9,975 bases of DNA from NCBI GenBank assembly GCA_020252385.1, contig JADCDC010000273.1:1-9975 (forward strand), read 5' to 3'. Below the pieces are notes generated by a model that did not search any database, was not told the origin of the DNA, and saw nothing but the letters and a program-made list of their open reading frames with translations. Origin of the DNA: Aestuariivirga sp. Lineage in GTDB: Bacteria; Pseudomonadota; Alphaproteobacteria; Rhizobiales; Aestuariivirgaceae. Made by a program: the position numbers and the translations under genes. This document shows, in pieces, positions 1-5,835 of the stretch; within the stretch, counting starts at the first letter, position 1; each line of letters opens with the position of its first letter.

Positions 1-447
1 GGGCCGCTCCTTGCGGATCTGGATCAGATATTCGCCGAGGTCGGTCTCGACCGGTGCGATGCCGTTCTGCTCCAGATGCTGGTTGAGCTCGATCTCCTCC
101 GAGATCATCGACTTGCCCTTGGTGACGATCTTCGCACCTGCCTTGCGGCAGATCGCCAGGATGGCGGCGCGCGCCTCATCCGCGGTGTCGGCCCAGTGGA
201 CGTGCCCGCCCGACTCCCTGACCTTCGCCTCGTAGCGCTCGAGGTAGAGGTCGAGGTGGGCCAGCACATGGTCCTTGATGTCGCGCGCCTGGTCGCGCAG
301 CGCATCGAATTCGGGAAGCGCGTCGCGCGCCTTGGCGCGCTTCTGGATGAAGCGCGGCCCCGTCTCCGTCATGGCATATTGCAGCTGTCCGTCGGACAGG
401 GCCTTCGCGACGTTCTCGGGGAATGTGGTGGTCGACAGGTCGTTCAT
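1..447 (-). CDS. lutB: LutB, Fe-S protein of L-lactate utilisation (N-terminal part, cut by window edge)
   Basis: Reading the minus strand from the ATG at 447 gives 149 uninterrupted codons to the window edge. LutB is the iron-sulfur subunit of the cytoplasmic LutABC complex, which oxidises L-lactate to pyruvate. The visible part is the N-terminal LUD (DUF162) domain. Its family hallmarks are a KGKSMISEEIELN stretch at residues 110-122 and VETDLGEYLIQI at 133-144. The two 4Fe-4S motifs and the C-terminal domain of the roughly 470-residue family would lie beyond the edge. The start is well supported: GGAGG sits 4 nt upstream (456-452), and the ATG overlaps the lutA stop as ATGA, so the two genes are translationally coupled. 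lutC is expected next, outside the window (inference). No defect is visible. The family call is firm; lactate as the substrate is inferred from the lutA-lutB pairing. Confidence 0.93.
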   Translation of the reverse strand, partial: MNDLSTTTFPENVAKALSDGQLQYAMTETGPRFIQKRAKARDALPEFDALRDQARDIKDHVLAHLDLYLERYEAKVRESGGHVHWADTADEARAAILAICRKAGAKIVTKGKSMISEEIELNQHLEQNGIAPVETDLGEYLIQIRKERP

Positions 448-1208
448 TCGGCCTCCGCGATCGGTGGCGTTCCATAGTCGCCCGCCAGCACCTCGGCCAC
501 GTGGCGCACCTTGATGGCGGAGCCCTGGCGCTTGAGCTTGCCCGCCATGTTCATGAGGCAGCCCAGGTCACCCGCGATCAGCGTGTCGGCGCCGGTGGCC
601 TCGATGTGCTTCAGCTTCTTTTCCAGCATCTTGTCCGAGATGCCGGGATACTTGACGCAGAAGGTGCCGCCGAAGCCGCAGCAGACCTCCGCATCCGTCA
701 TCTCACGCAGCGAGACGCCCGCCACCGAGGCAAGGAGCTTGCGCGGCTCCTGCTTGATGCCAAGCTCGCGCAGGCCTGAGCAGGAGTCATGATAGGTGGC
801 GCGCGCCGGGAACTGGGCCTCGACCCTCTCGACCTTCATGATGCGGGTGAGGAAGGAGACGAGTTCATGGGTGCGGCCCGCCAGTGCGACCGCCGCCTCA
901 TGATCCGCCGTGCCGGGCTCGAAGAGTTCGGGATAGTGCTTGACGATCATGCCGCCGCAGGAGCCGGACGGCGCCACCACATAGTCAAAGCCCTTGAAGG
1001 CGGCGATGACGTCAAGGGCAATTGCTGCGGCATCCGCCCGGTCACCGGAGTTGAAGGCGGGCTGGCCGCAGCAGGTCTGGGCGTCGGGCACCTCGACCGT
1101 GCAGCCGGCATCCTCCAGCAGCTTGACCGCTGCGAAGCCGACGGAGGGCCGGAACATATCGACCAGGCAGGTGACGAACAGGCCGACGCGCGGGGAGCTT
1201 TCAGGCAT
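444..1208 (-). CDS. lutA: LutA, cysteine-rich CCG-domain Fe-S subunit of L-lactate utilisation
   Basis: This 254-residue protein is full length for LutA/YkgE (about 240-250 residues). It consists of two CCG (cysteine-rich) domains of the type that binds an Fe-S cluster in heterodisulfide-reductase-like proteins. Domain 1 has Cys14, the CCG at 46-48 and Cys84. Domain 2 has Cys143, the CCG at 176-178 and Cys217. The N-terminal TCLVDMFRPSVG and the GDLGCLMNMAGK stretch near residue 213 are typical of LutA. With LutB and LutC it forms a cytoplasmic complex that oxidises L-lactate to pyruvate. A GAGG lies 4 nt before the ATG at 1208, and the gene ends in a 4-nt ATGA overlap with lutB. It sits 74 bp downstream of the cytochrome c gene on the same strand, so cotranscription is plausible. 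GlcF in this window has the same CCG domains but differs in having two N-terminal ferredoxin motifs. Confidence 0.93.
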   Translation of the reverse strand: MPESSPRVGLFVTCLVDMFRPSVGFAAVKLLEDAGCTVEVPDAQTCCGQPAFNSGDRADAAAIALDVIAAFKGFDYVVAPSGSCGGMIVKHYPELFEPGTADHEAAVALAGRTHELVSFLTRIMKVERVEAQFPARATYHDSCSGLRELGIKQEPRKLLASVAGVSLREMTDAEVCCGFGGTFCVKYPGISDKMLEKKLKHIEATGADTLIAGDLGCLMNMAGKLKRQGSAIKVRHVAEVLAGDYGTPPIAEAE

Positions 1209-1282
1209 GGAACCTCAGGGGCGGAGACGAGGCGGGGTTTTGCCAGTCCCCGTCACCGCCCGCAAGGGTGTTAGGCGTCACG

Positions 1283-1663
1283 TCACATCTTGGTCTTGAG
1301 GTAGGCCAGGATGTCGGCGCGCTCGTCTTCCTTCTTGAGACCCGGGAACACCATCTTGGTCTTGGGGATCATGCCCCTCGGGTTCTCGATGTACTTGAGG
1401 AAGAGTTCTTCCGTCCACACCGGATTGGTCTTGGCGAATTCGAGCATCGCCTCGGAATACTTGTACTTGTCGACCGAGGCGACGTTGCGCCCGATCAATC
1501 CCTTGAGATGGGGGCCCACGCGGTTGGTCTCGGCATCGACCACGTGGCAGGCCTTGCACTTGGCGAAGACCTTCTCGCCCTTGGCGGCATCGCCCGCCGT
1601 CTGTGCCATGGCGGCGGTGGGAAGGGCCAGGAGGGCAAGCAAGGCAATCGTCGGTTTCCTCAT
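1283..1663 (-). CDS. Secreted class I c-type cytochrome (cytochrome c2/c550-like, monohaem)
   Basis: This 126-residue protein has a cleavable Sec signal peptide (residues 1-20: MRK, then a Leu/Ala-rich core ending AMA before Gln21) and one haem domain. The haem attachment motif is CKACH at 36-40, with Cys36 and Cys39 binding haem and His40 the axial ligand. VGPHL at 49-53 and NPRGMIPKTKM at 94-104 resemble mitochondrial cytochrome c and alphaproteobacterial cytochrome c2, with Met104 the likely sixth ligand. It should be a periplasmic one-electron carrier feeding a terminal oxidase. The start at 1663 is preferred over an upstream in-frame ATG at 1717, because it has GGAG 6 nt upstream and puts the signal peptide at the very N-terminus. 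The gene leads the lutA-lutB run and diverges from glcDEF. A role as acceptor in lactate or glycolate oxidation is inferred from position only. The exact subfamily name is uncertain. Confidence 0.9.
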   Translation of the reverse strand: MRKPTIALLALLALPTAAMAQTAGDAAKGEKVFAKCKACHVVDAETNRVGPHLKGLIGRNVASVDKYKYSEAMLEFAKTNPVWTEELFLKYIENPRGMIPKTKMVFPGLKKEDERADILAYLKTKM

Positions 1664-1754
1664 GTCTAACTCCGGTGTTCTTTCGTTGCAAAGCCAAGTG
1701 ATCGAGAGTTTACTCAATGTCGTTGAACGTTTCTGAAGCAGAAAAGATCACTTC
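1664..1754. promoter_or_regulatory. Divergent promoter region between the cytochrome c/lut and glcDEF transcripts
   Basis: These 91 bp separate two divergently oriented gene sets and must hold the initiation signals for at least one of them. On the plus strand, TTGCAA (1686-1691) and TTTACT (1709-1714) are spaced 17 nt apart. Each matches 4 of 6 positions of the sigma-70 consensus, so this is a weak candidate glcD promoter. No convincing minus-strand promoter stands out by eye. The region is visibly more AT-rich than the genes around it and contains two inverted repeats (1730-1744, and 1696-1703 with 1746-1753). No regulator gene is present in the window. Confidence 0.5.
1730..1744. repeat. 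Perfect 6-bp inverted repeat just upstream of glcD (candidate operator or leader hairpin)
   Basis: TTTCTG (1730-1735) and CAGAAA (1739-1744) are exact reverse complements around a 3-nt AAG spacer, ending 10 nt before the glcD ATG at 1755. It lies inside a wider pair: AAGTGATC (1696-1703) and GATCACTT (1746-1753) are also exact reverse complements. A symmetric site here could be a repressor operator, or a small RNA hairpin covering the purine-rich AGAAAAG that is the only ribosome-binding-like sequence before glcD. It does not resemble the TTGGT-ACCAA operator type of GlcC/LldR-like GntR regulators. Function is inferred; a 6-bp repeat can occur by chance. Confidence 0.35.
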
Positions 1755-3245
1755 ATGCTCACAATGCCTGTTCCCGATGCAGGAGTCATGGCCCGCCGGG
1801 CCGAAATCGCAGCGGCGCTGCGTCGCATCGTTCCCGGGGAGGGCGTGATCGAGGCGCCGGTCGAGATGCGCGCCTTCGAGACCGACGGCCTCACCGCCTA
1901 CCGGCAGATGCCGCTCGTCGTGGTTCTGCCGGAGACCACGGAGCAGGTGTCCGCCGTCCTTCGTTACGCACATGACAATGACGTCAAGGTCGTCCCGCGC
2001 GGGGCGGGAACCTCGCTCTCAGGCGGAGCGCTGCCCCTGGCCGACGGCATCCTGCTGGGGCTTTCGAAGTTCAACCGCGTGCTCGAGATCGATTACGCGA
2101 ACCGCTGCGCGGTGGTGCAGCCGGGTGTGACCAACCTCGCCATCACCAAGGCGGTGGAGCACAGGGGCTTCTACTACGCGCCCGACCCTTCCTCCCAGAT
2201 CGCCTGCACCATCGGCGGCAACGTGGCGGAGAATTCAGGCGGCGTGCACTGCCTCAAATACGGCCTCACCGCCAACAACGTGCTGGGACTCGAGATGGTG
2301 CTGGTGACCGGCGAGGTCATCCGGCTGGGCGGCAAGCACCTGGACAGCGAGGGCTATGACCTGATGGGGATCATGACCGGCTCCGAGGGCCTCTTAGGGG
2401 TCGTCACCGAGGTCACCGTGCGCATCTTGCAGAAGCCGGAGACGGCGCGCGCCGTGCTGGTGGGCTTTCCGACCAGCGAGGACGCAGGGAAATGCGTGGC
2501 CGACATCATCTCGGCCGGCATCATCCCCGGCGGCATGGAAATGATGGACCGTCCGGCGATCCACGCGGCCGAGGAATTCGTGCGCGCCGACTACCCGCTC
2601 GACGTCGAGGCGCTGCTGATCGTCGAACTCGACGGGCCCAAGGTCGAGGTCGACCAGCTGATCGCCCGCGTCTCCGAGATCGCGAAGGCCAACCGCTCCT
2701 CCACACTGCGCATCTCGAATTCCGAGGAGGAGCGACTGCTGTTCTGGGCCGGCCGCAAGGCGGCCTTCCCGGCGGTGGGCCGCATCTCGCCCGACTATCT
2801 CTGCATGGACGGCACCATCCCCCGGAAGCGCCTGCCCGACGTGCTGCAGGGCATGGCGGAACTCTCGAAGCTGCATCGCCTCAGAGTGGCCAACGTCTTC
2901 CACGCGGGCGACGGCAACCTCCACCCGCTGATCCTGTTCGACGCCAACGACCCCGACGAGCTCGACCGGGCGGAGAAGTTCGGCGCCGACATCCTCAGGC
3001 TCTGCGTCAAGGTCGGCGGCGTGCTGACCGGCGAGCACGGGGTGGGGATCGAGAAGCGCGACCTGATGCCCGAGATGTTCTCGGAAACCGACCTCGCCCA
3101 GCAGATGCGCGTCAAATGCGCCTTCGACGGCAAGGGCCTGCTCAACCCCGGCAAGGTGTTCCCGGTGCTGCACCGCTGCGCCGAACTGGGCCGCATGCAT
3201 GTCAGGGGCGGCAAGCTGCCCTTCGCGGACATTCCGAGGTTCTGA
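1755..3245 (+). CDS. glcD: Glycolate oxidase FAD-binding subunit GlcD
   Basis: This 496-residue protein matches the roughly 499 residues of E. coli GlcD. GlcD is the catalytic flavin subunit of the GlcDEF glycolate oxidase, which converts glycolate (and D-lactate) to glyoxylate (pyruvate). The N-terminal PCMH-type FAD domain covers about residues 50-225. It includes PRGAGTSLSGGALP at 81-94, YYAPDPSSQIACTIGGNVAEN at 140-160 and TGSEGLLGVVTEVTV at 208-222. The C-terminal FAD-oxidase domain has FWAGRKAAFPAVGR at 330-343, HAGDGNLHP at 383-391 and GEHGVG at 426-431. His383, His390 and Glu427 align with metal-binding positions of the related D-2-hydroxyglutarate dehydrogenases. The C-terminal tail from LHRCAELGRMHV also follows E. 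coli GlcD. The start is uncertain: ATGs at 1755, 1764 and 1788 are in frame. AGGAG lies only 2 nt before the last, and the first has a weak AGAAAAG. It is coupled to glcE by a TGATG overlap. Confidence 0.96.
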   Translation: MLTMPVPDAGVMARRAEIAAALRRIVPGEGVIEAPVEMRAFETDGLTAYRQMPLVVVLPETTEQVSAVLRYAHDNDVKVVPRGAGTSLSGGALPLADGILLGLSKFNRVLEIDYANRCAVVQPGVTNLAITKAVEHRGFYYAPDPSSQIACTIGGNVAENSGGVHCLKYGLTANNVLGLEMVLVTGEVIRLGGKHLDSEGYDLMGIMTGSEGLLGVVTEVTVRILQKPETARAVLVGFPTSEDAGKCVADIISAGIIPGGMEMMDRPAIHAAEEFVRADYPLDVEALLIVELDGPKVEVDQLIARVSEIAKANRSSTLRISNSEEERLLFWAGRKAAFPAVGRISPDYLCMDGTIPRKRLPDVLQGMAELSKLHRLRVANVFHAGDGNLHPLILFDANDPDELDRAEKFGADILRLCVKVGGVLTGEHGVGIEKRDLMPEMFSETDLAQQMRVKCAFDGKGLLNPGKVFPVLHRCAELGRMHVRGGKLPFADIPRF

Positions 3246-4396
3246 TGAGCAGTGCCGTGAAGCCCGCCAGCGAAAGTGAGCTGTCGGAAGCCCTGCGCGA
3301 TCTCGAGGCACCCGTGGAGATCGTCGGCACCGGCACGCGCCGGGGCCTTGGCCGCCCGGTGCAGGCGGCGGCAACGCTCGACCTGTCGGGCTTTGCGGGC
3401 ATCATCGCCTATGAGCCGGAGGAGCTGATCCTCGAGGCGGGTGCCGGAACGAAGCTCTCCGACGTCGAGGCGCTGATCGGGGCGCGTGGCCAGCAACTGG
3501 CCTTCGAGCCGCCGGACTGGTCCGCCCTCCTTGGCAGCGCCCACAACGGCACGCTCGGTGGCCTCGTCTCCTGCAATCTCTCGGGCCCGCGCCGCCTGAA
3601 GGCCGGCGCGGTGCGCGACCACATTCTGGGGGTGCGCGGGGTGACGGGTGCTGGCGACGTGTTCAAGGCCGGCGCCCGGGTGGTGAAGAACGTGACGGGC
3701 TATGACCTGCCGAAGCTCTTGACCGGCTCCTATGGAACGCTGGCCGCGCTGACCTCGGTGATCCTCAAGGTGCTGCCTGCGCCTGAGACGGAGGAGACGG
3801 TGGCGCTCACCGGCCTCGACGATCAGGCGGCGGTCGCCGCCATGAGCCTTGCCATGCAGTCGCCCTGCGAAGTCTCGGCGGCGGCGCATGTGCCGGGCGA
3901 GGCGGTCTATCTCAGGCTCGAGGGCATCGCGGCCTCCGTCGCCTACCGCCGCGATGCGCTGGCGAAACTGTTGCAGCAACCGGTCGAGGTGATGGCCGCC
4001 AAGAGCTCCGCCGCCACCTGGCGGGCGATCCGCGACGGCCAGATGTTCGCCGAGAATGCGCGCCATCCGCTGTGGCGGCTCTCGGTGACGCCGTCGGAAG
4101 CGCCCGCCATCATCCGGAAGCTTCGGGAGAAGACCGATCTCCGCTACCTGTTCGACTGGGCGGGCGGCCTCGTGTGGATCGAGGTGCCCTCCTCCCAGGA
4201 TGCCTCCGCCGCACTGGTGCGCGGCGCCATGCGGGGCGGCCACGCCACGCTGATCCGCGCGCCCGAGGCGGCGCGCGGCGCGGTCGACGTGTTCGAGCCG
4301 CAGCCCGCGGCACTCGCCGCGCTGACGGCGCGCGTCAAGGACTCCTTCGACCCGCGCCATCTCCTCAATCCCGGCCGCATGTATCGGGGCCTCTGA
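3245..4396 (+). CDS. glcE: Glycolate oxidase FAD-binding subunit GlcE
   Basis: This 383-residue protein is slightly longer than E. coli GlcE (350). GlcE is the second flavin-domain subunit of glycolate oxidase and is required for activity. A single PCMH-type FAD-binding domain occupies about residues 1-175. Recognisable parts are VEIVGTGTRRGLG at 24-36, AGAGTKLSDVEALI at 65-78, SAHNGTLGGLVSCNLSGPRR at 98-117 and VKNVTGYDLPKLLTGSYGTL at 147-166. The last third ends in FDPRHLLNPGRMY (368-380), the usual C-terminal signature. It lacks the long FAD-oxidase C-terminal domain of GlcD, as expected for GlcE. The start codon shares its A with the glcD stop (TGATG), and GAGG lies 5 nt upstream. A longer open frame begins at 2492, but its extra part overlaps glcD out of frame and reads as low-complexity Arg-rich sequence, so it is not used. 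Confidence 0.95.
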   Translation: MSSAVKPASESELSEALRDLEAPVEIVGTGTRRGLGRPVQAAATLDLSGFAGIIAYEPEELILEAGAGTKLSDVEALIGARGQQLAFEPPDWSALLGSAHNGTLGGLVSCNLSGPRRLKAGAVRDHILGVRGVTGAGDVFKAGARVVKNVTGYDLPKLLTGSYGTLAALTSVILKVLPAPETEETVALTGLDDQAAVAAMSLAMQSPCEVSAAAHVPGEAVYLRLEGIAASVAYRRDALAKLLQQPVEVMAAKSSAATWRAIRDGQMFAENARHPLWRLSVTPSEAPAIIRKLREKTDLRYLFDWAGGLVWIEVPSSQDASAALVRGAMRGGHATLIRAPEAARGAVDVFEPQPAALAALTARVKDSFDPRHLLNPGRMYRGL

Positions 4397-5676
4397 TGCA
4401 GACGAATTTCACCGCCGAACAACTCGCCACACCGCGCATCGCGGAGGCCAACACCATCTTGCGCAAATGCGTGCACTGCGGCTTCTGCACCGCCACCTGC
4501 CCGACCTATGTGCTGCTGGGCGACGAGCTCGACAGCCCCAGGGGCCGCATCTACCTGATCAAGAACATGCTGGAGTCCGGAGAGCCCGCCACACCCGAGA
4601 CGGTCAAGCACCTCGACCGCTGCCTCTCCTGCCTGTCCTGCATGACGACGTGCCCCTCGGGCGTCAACTACATGCACCTGATCGACGAGGCGCGCGCCCA
4701 TGTGGAGGAGACCTACCGCCGCCCGCCCTTCGAGCGGCTGCTGAGGAGCGTGCTGGCCTACACCATGCCGCGGCCCCAGCTGTTCCGCCTGTCGCTGATC
4801 GGCGCGAAGCTCGCGTCACCGCTCGCCCCCGTGGCGAAGTCACTCGGAGCCACCCGCATCGCAGCACTTCTGGGCCTCGTCCCGAAGGCGATGCCCACGC
4901 CCGAGCCCTTCGGCCAGCCCGGCACTTATCCAGCGCAAGGCGAGAGGAAGGGCCGCGTCGCGCTGCTGATGGGCTGCGTGCAGAGCGTGCTGGACCCCGG
5001 CATCAACGCCGCCACCATCAGGCTCCTGACGCGGCTGGGCTTCGAGGTGGTGGTGTCGGGCGAGGAGGCGTGCTGCGGCTCGCTCACCCACCACTTGGGA
5101 CTGGAAGAGGATGCGCTCGCCCGTGCGCGCCGCTCGATCGACCAGTGGACGAAGGCCGAGGTCGATGCGGTGATCATCACCGCCTCGGGCTGCGGCACCA
5201 CCATCAAGGACTATGGCCACATGCTGCGGCTTGATCCCGCCTATGCGGAGAAGGCGCGCGCCATCAGCGCCAAGGCGAAGGACGTGAGCGAGTTCCTGCT
5301 GGCGCAGGACCTGCCGGAGGGCCAGGGCGGGCTGAAGCTCGCCTATCATTCCGCCTGTTCCATGCAGCATGGCCAGAAGCTGAAGACGGAGCCGCAGCGG
5401 CTCCTACGGCGGGCGGGCTTCACCGTGATGGACGTGCCGGAGGGCCACCTGTGCTGCGGCTCCGCCGGCACCTACAACATCCTTCAGCCGGAAATCGCCA
5501 CGAAGCTCCGCGACCGCAAGGTGGCCAATATCGAGTCTCTTGCGCCGGAAGCCATCGCAACCGGCAACATCGGCTGCATCACCCAGATCGGGCTCGGCAC
5601 CGCGATCCCGATCCTCCACACGATCGAACTGCTCGACTGGGCCTATGGCGGGCCGAAGCCGGAGAAGCTGGGATGA
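4396..5676 (+). CDS. glcF: Glycolate oxidase iron-sulfur subunit GlcF
   Basis: This 426-residue protein is a little longer than E. coli GlcF (407). GlcF carries electrons from the GlcD/GlcE flavins towards the membrane respiratory chain. Two 4Fe-4S ferredoxin motifs lie at the N-terminus: Cys25, 28, 31, 35 (CVHCGFCTATCP) and Cys76, 79, 82, 86 (CLSCLSCMTTCP). Two CCG cysteine-rich domains follow: Cys194, the CCG at 226-228 and Cys266; then Cys321, the CCG at 353-355 and Cys394. The architecture is intact and no cluster ligand is missing. The start overlaps the glcE stop by one base (TGATG), with a modest GGGG about 6 nt upstream. The gene is the last of glcDEF; the palindromic repeat begins about 22 nt after its stop. 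Its CCG domains are paralogous in fold to LutA, but the paired ferredoxin motifs and neighbours identify it as GlcF. Confidence 0.96.
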   Translation: MQTNFTAEQLATPRIAEANTILRKCVHCGFCTATCPTYVLLGDELDSPRGRIYLIKNMLESGEPATPETVKHLDRCLSCLSCMTTCPSGVNYMHLIDEARAHVEETYRRPPFERLLRSVLAYTMPRPQLFRLSLIGAKLASPLAPVAKSLGATRIAALLGLVPKAMPTPEPFGQPGTYPAQGERKGRVALLMGCVQSVLDPGINAATIRLLTRLGFEVVVSGEEACCGSLTHHLGLEEDALARARRSIDQWTKAEVDAVIITASGCGTTIKDYGHMLRLDPAYAEKARAISAKAKDVSEFLLAQDLPEGQGGLKLAYHSACSMQHGQKLKTEPQRLLRRAGFTVMDVPEGHLCCGSAGTYNILQPEIATKLRDRKVANIESLAPEAIATGNIGCITQIGLGTAIPILHTIELLDWAYGGPKPEKLG

Positions 5677-5698
5677 GCCCGAACGGCCGCCACTTTTC

Positions 5699-5833
5699 CC
5701 TTCTCCCGTCCGAAGGATGGGAGAAGGTGGCCGACAGGCCGGATGAGGGCATGGTTCGGCATCGGGACTCGCGGAACGAGGCCCTCATCCGCCCTCCGGG
5801 CACCTTCTCCCATTGCTGCGCAACGGGAGAAGG
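5699..5833. repeat. Palindromic intergenic repeat element (RIME-like) between glcF and ureD
   Basis: This 135-bp element fills most of the glcF-ureD gap. A 9-nt arm appears four times in alternating orientation: CCTTCTCCC at 5699-5707, GGGAGAAGG at 5719-5727, CCTTCTCCC at 5803-5811 and GGGAGAAGG at 5825-5833. The first two form a 13-bp hairpin (one G-T pair) with a GAA loop. The last two form a 9-bp stem plus 4 bp above an A-C mismatch. Alternatively, the inner arms pair over a long range: 5719-5729 with 5801-5811 (11 bp) and 5740-5750 with 5781-5791 (11 bp). This layout, and the GGATGAGGGC/GCCCTCATCC core, resemble mosaic palindromic repeats common between genes in Rhizobiales, such as RIME-type elements. 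That resemblance is from memory. No T-tract follows either hairpin, so neither looks like a classic intrinsic terminator. Confidence 0.8.
5803..5833 (+). promoter_or_regulatory. ureD ribosome binding site inside a repeat-derived hairpin
   Basis: The ureD ATG at 5836 is preceded by GGGAG at 5825-5829, 6 nt away, the best ribosome binding site for this gene. The same bases form the right arm of the second hairpin of the palindromic element, pairing with 5803-5811. If transcription enters from glcF or from within the gap, this fold would hide the site. The alternative long-range pairing of 5719-5729 with 5801-5811 would free it, unless it then pairs with the first arm at 5699-5707. Regulation is inferred; the pairing itself is visible. 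Confidence 0.5.
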
Positions 5834-5835
5834 GA

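Noticed and set aside
1233..1252. CGGGG/CCCCG stem with a 10-nt loop between the cytochrome gene and lutA, considered as a terminator
   Set aside because: Only 5 bp, and no T-tract follows on the minus strand. It does not argue against cotranscription of the cytochrome with lutAB.
1664..1717. 18-residue N-terminal extension of the cytochrome c
   Set aside because: It would bury the signal peptide inside the protein, and the ATG at 1663 has a good GGAG 6 nt upstream.
2492..3244. 251-codon upstream extension of glcE
   Set aside because: Lies out of frame within glcD and reads as Arg/Pro-rich filler; glcE starts at the TGATG junction at 3245 with GAGG upstream.
2394..3374. 326-codon open frame on the minus strand opposite glcD
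   Set aside because: Another GC-driven shadow frame; its translation shows no domain, while the plus strand encodes a complete GlcD.
2795..4360. 521-codon open frame on the minus strand opposite glcD/glcE
   Set aside because: Antisense to well-supported glc genes, with low-complexity Arg/His/Ala-rich translation and no ribosome binding site or motif.
4467..5234. 255-codon open frame in another plus-strand frame within glcF
   Set aside because: Fully inside glcF, compositionally biased, no motif; glcF itself has all Fe-S ligands.
5699..5727. First hairpin after glcF as an intrinsic terminator
   Set aside because: The stem is strong, but it is followed by TGGCCGAC rather than a T-run. Rho-independent termination is unlikely, though an effect on polarity or mRNA ends is possible.
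5751..5780. Spacer inside the palindromic element as a small gene or CRISPR-like spacer
   Set aside because: Only 30 nt, the arms are inverted rather than direct repeats, and there is one unit only.
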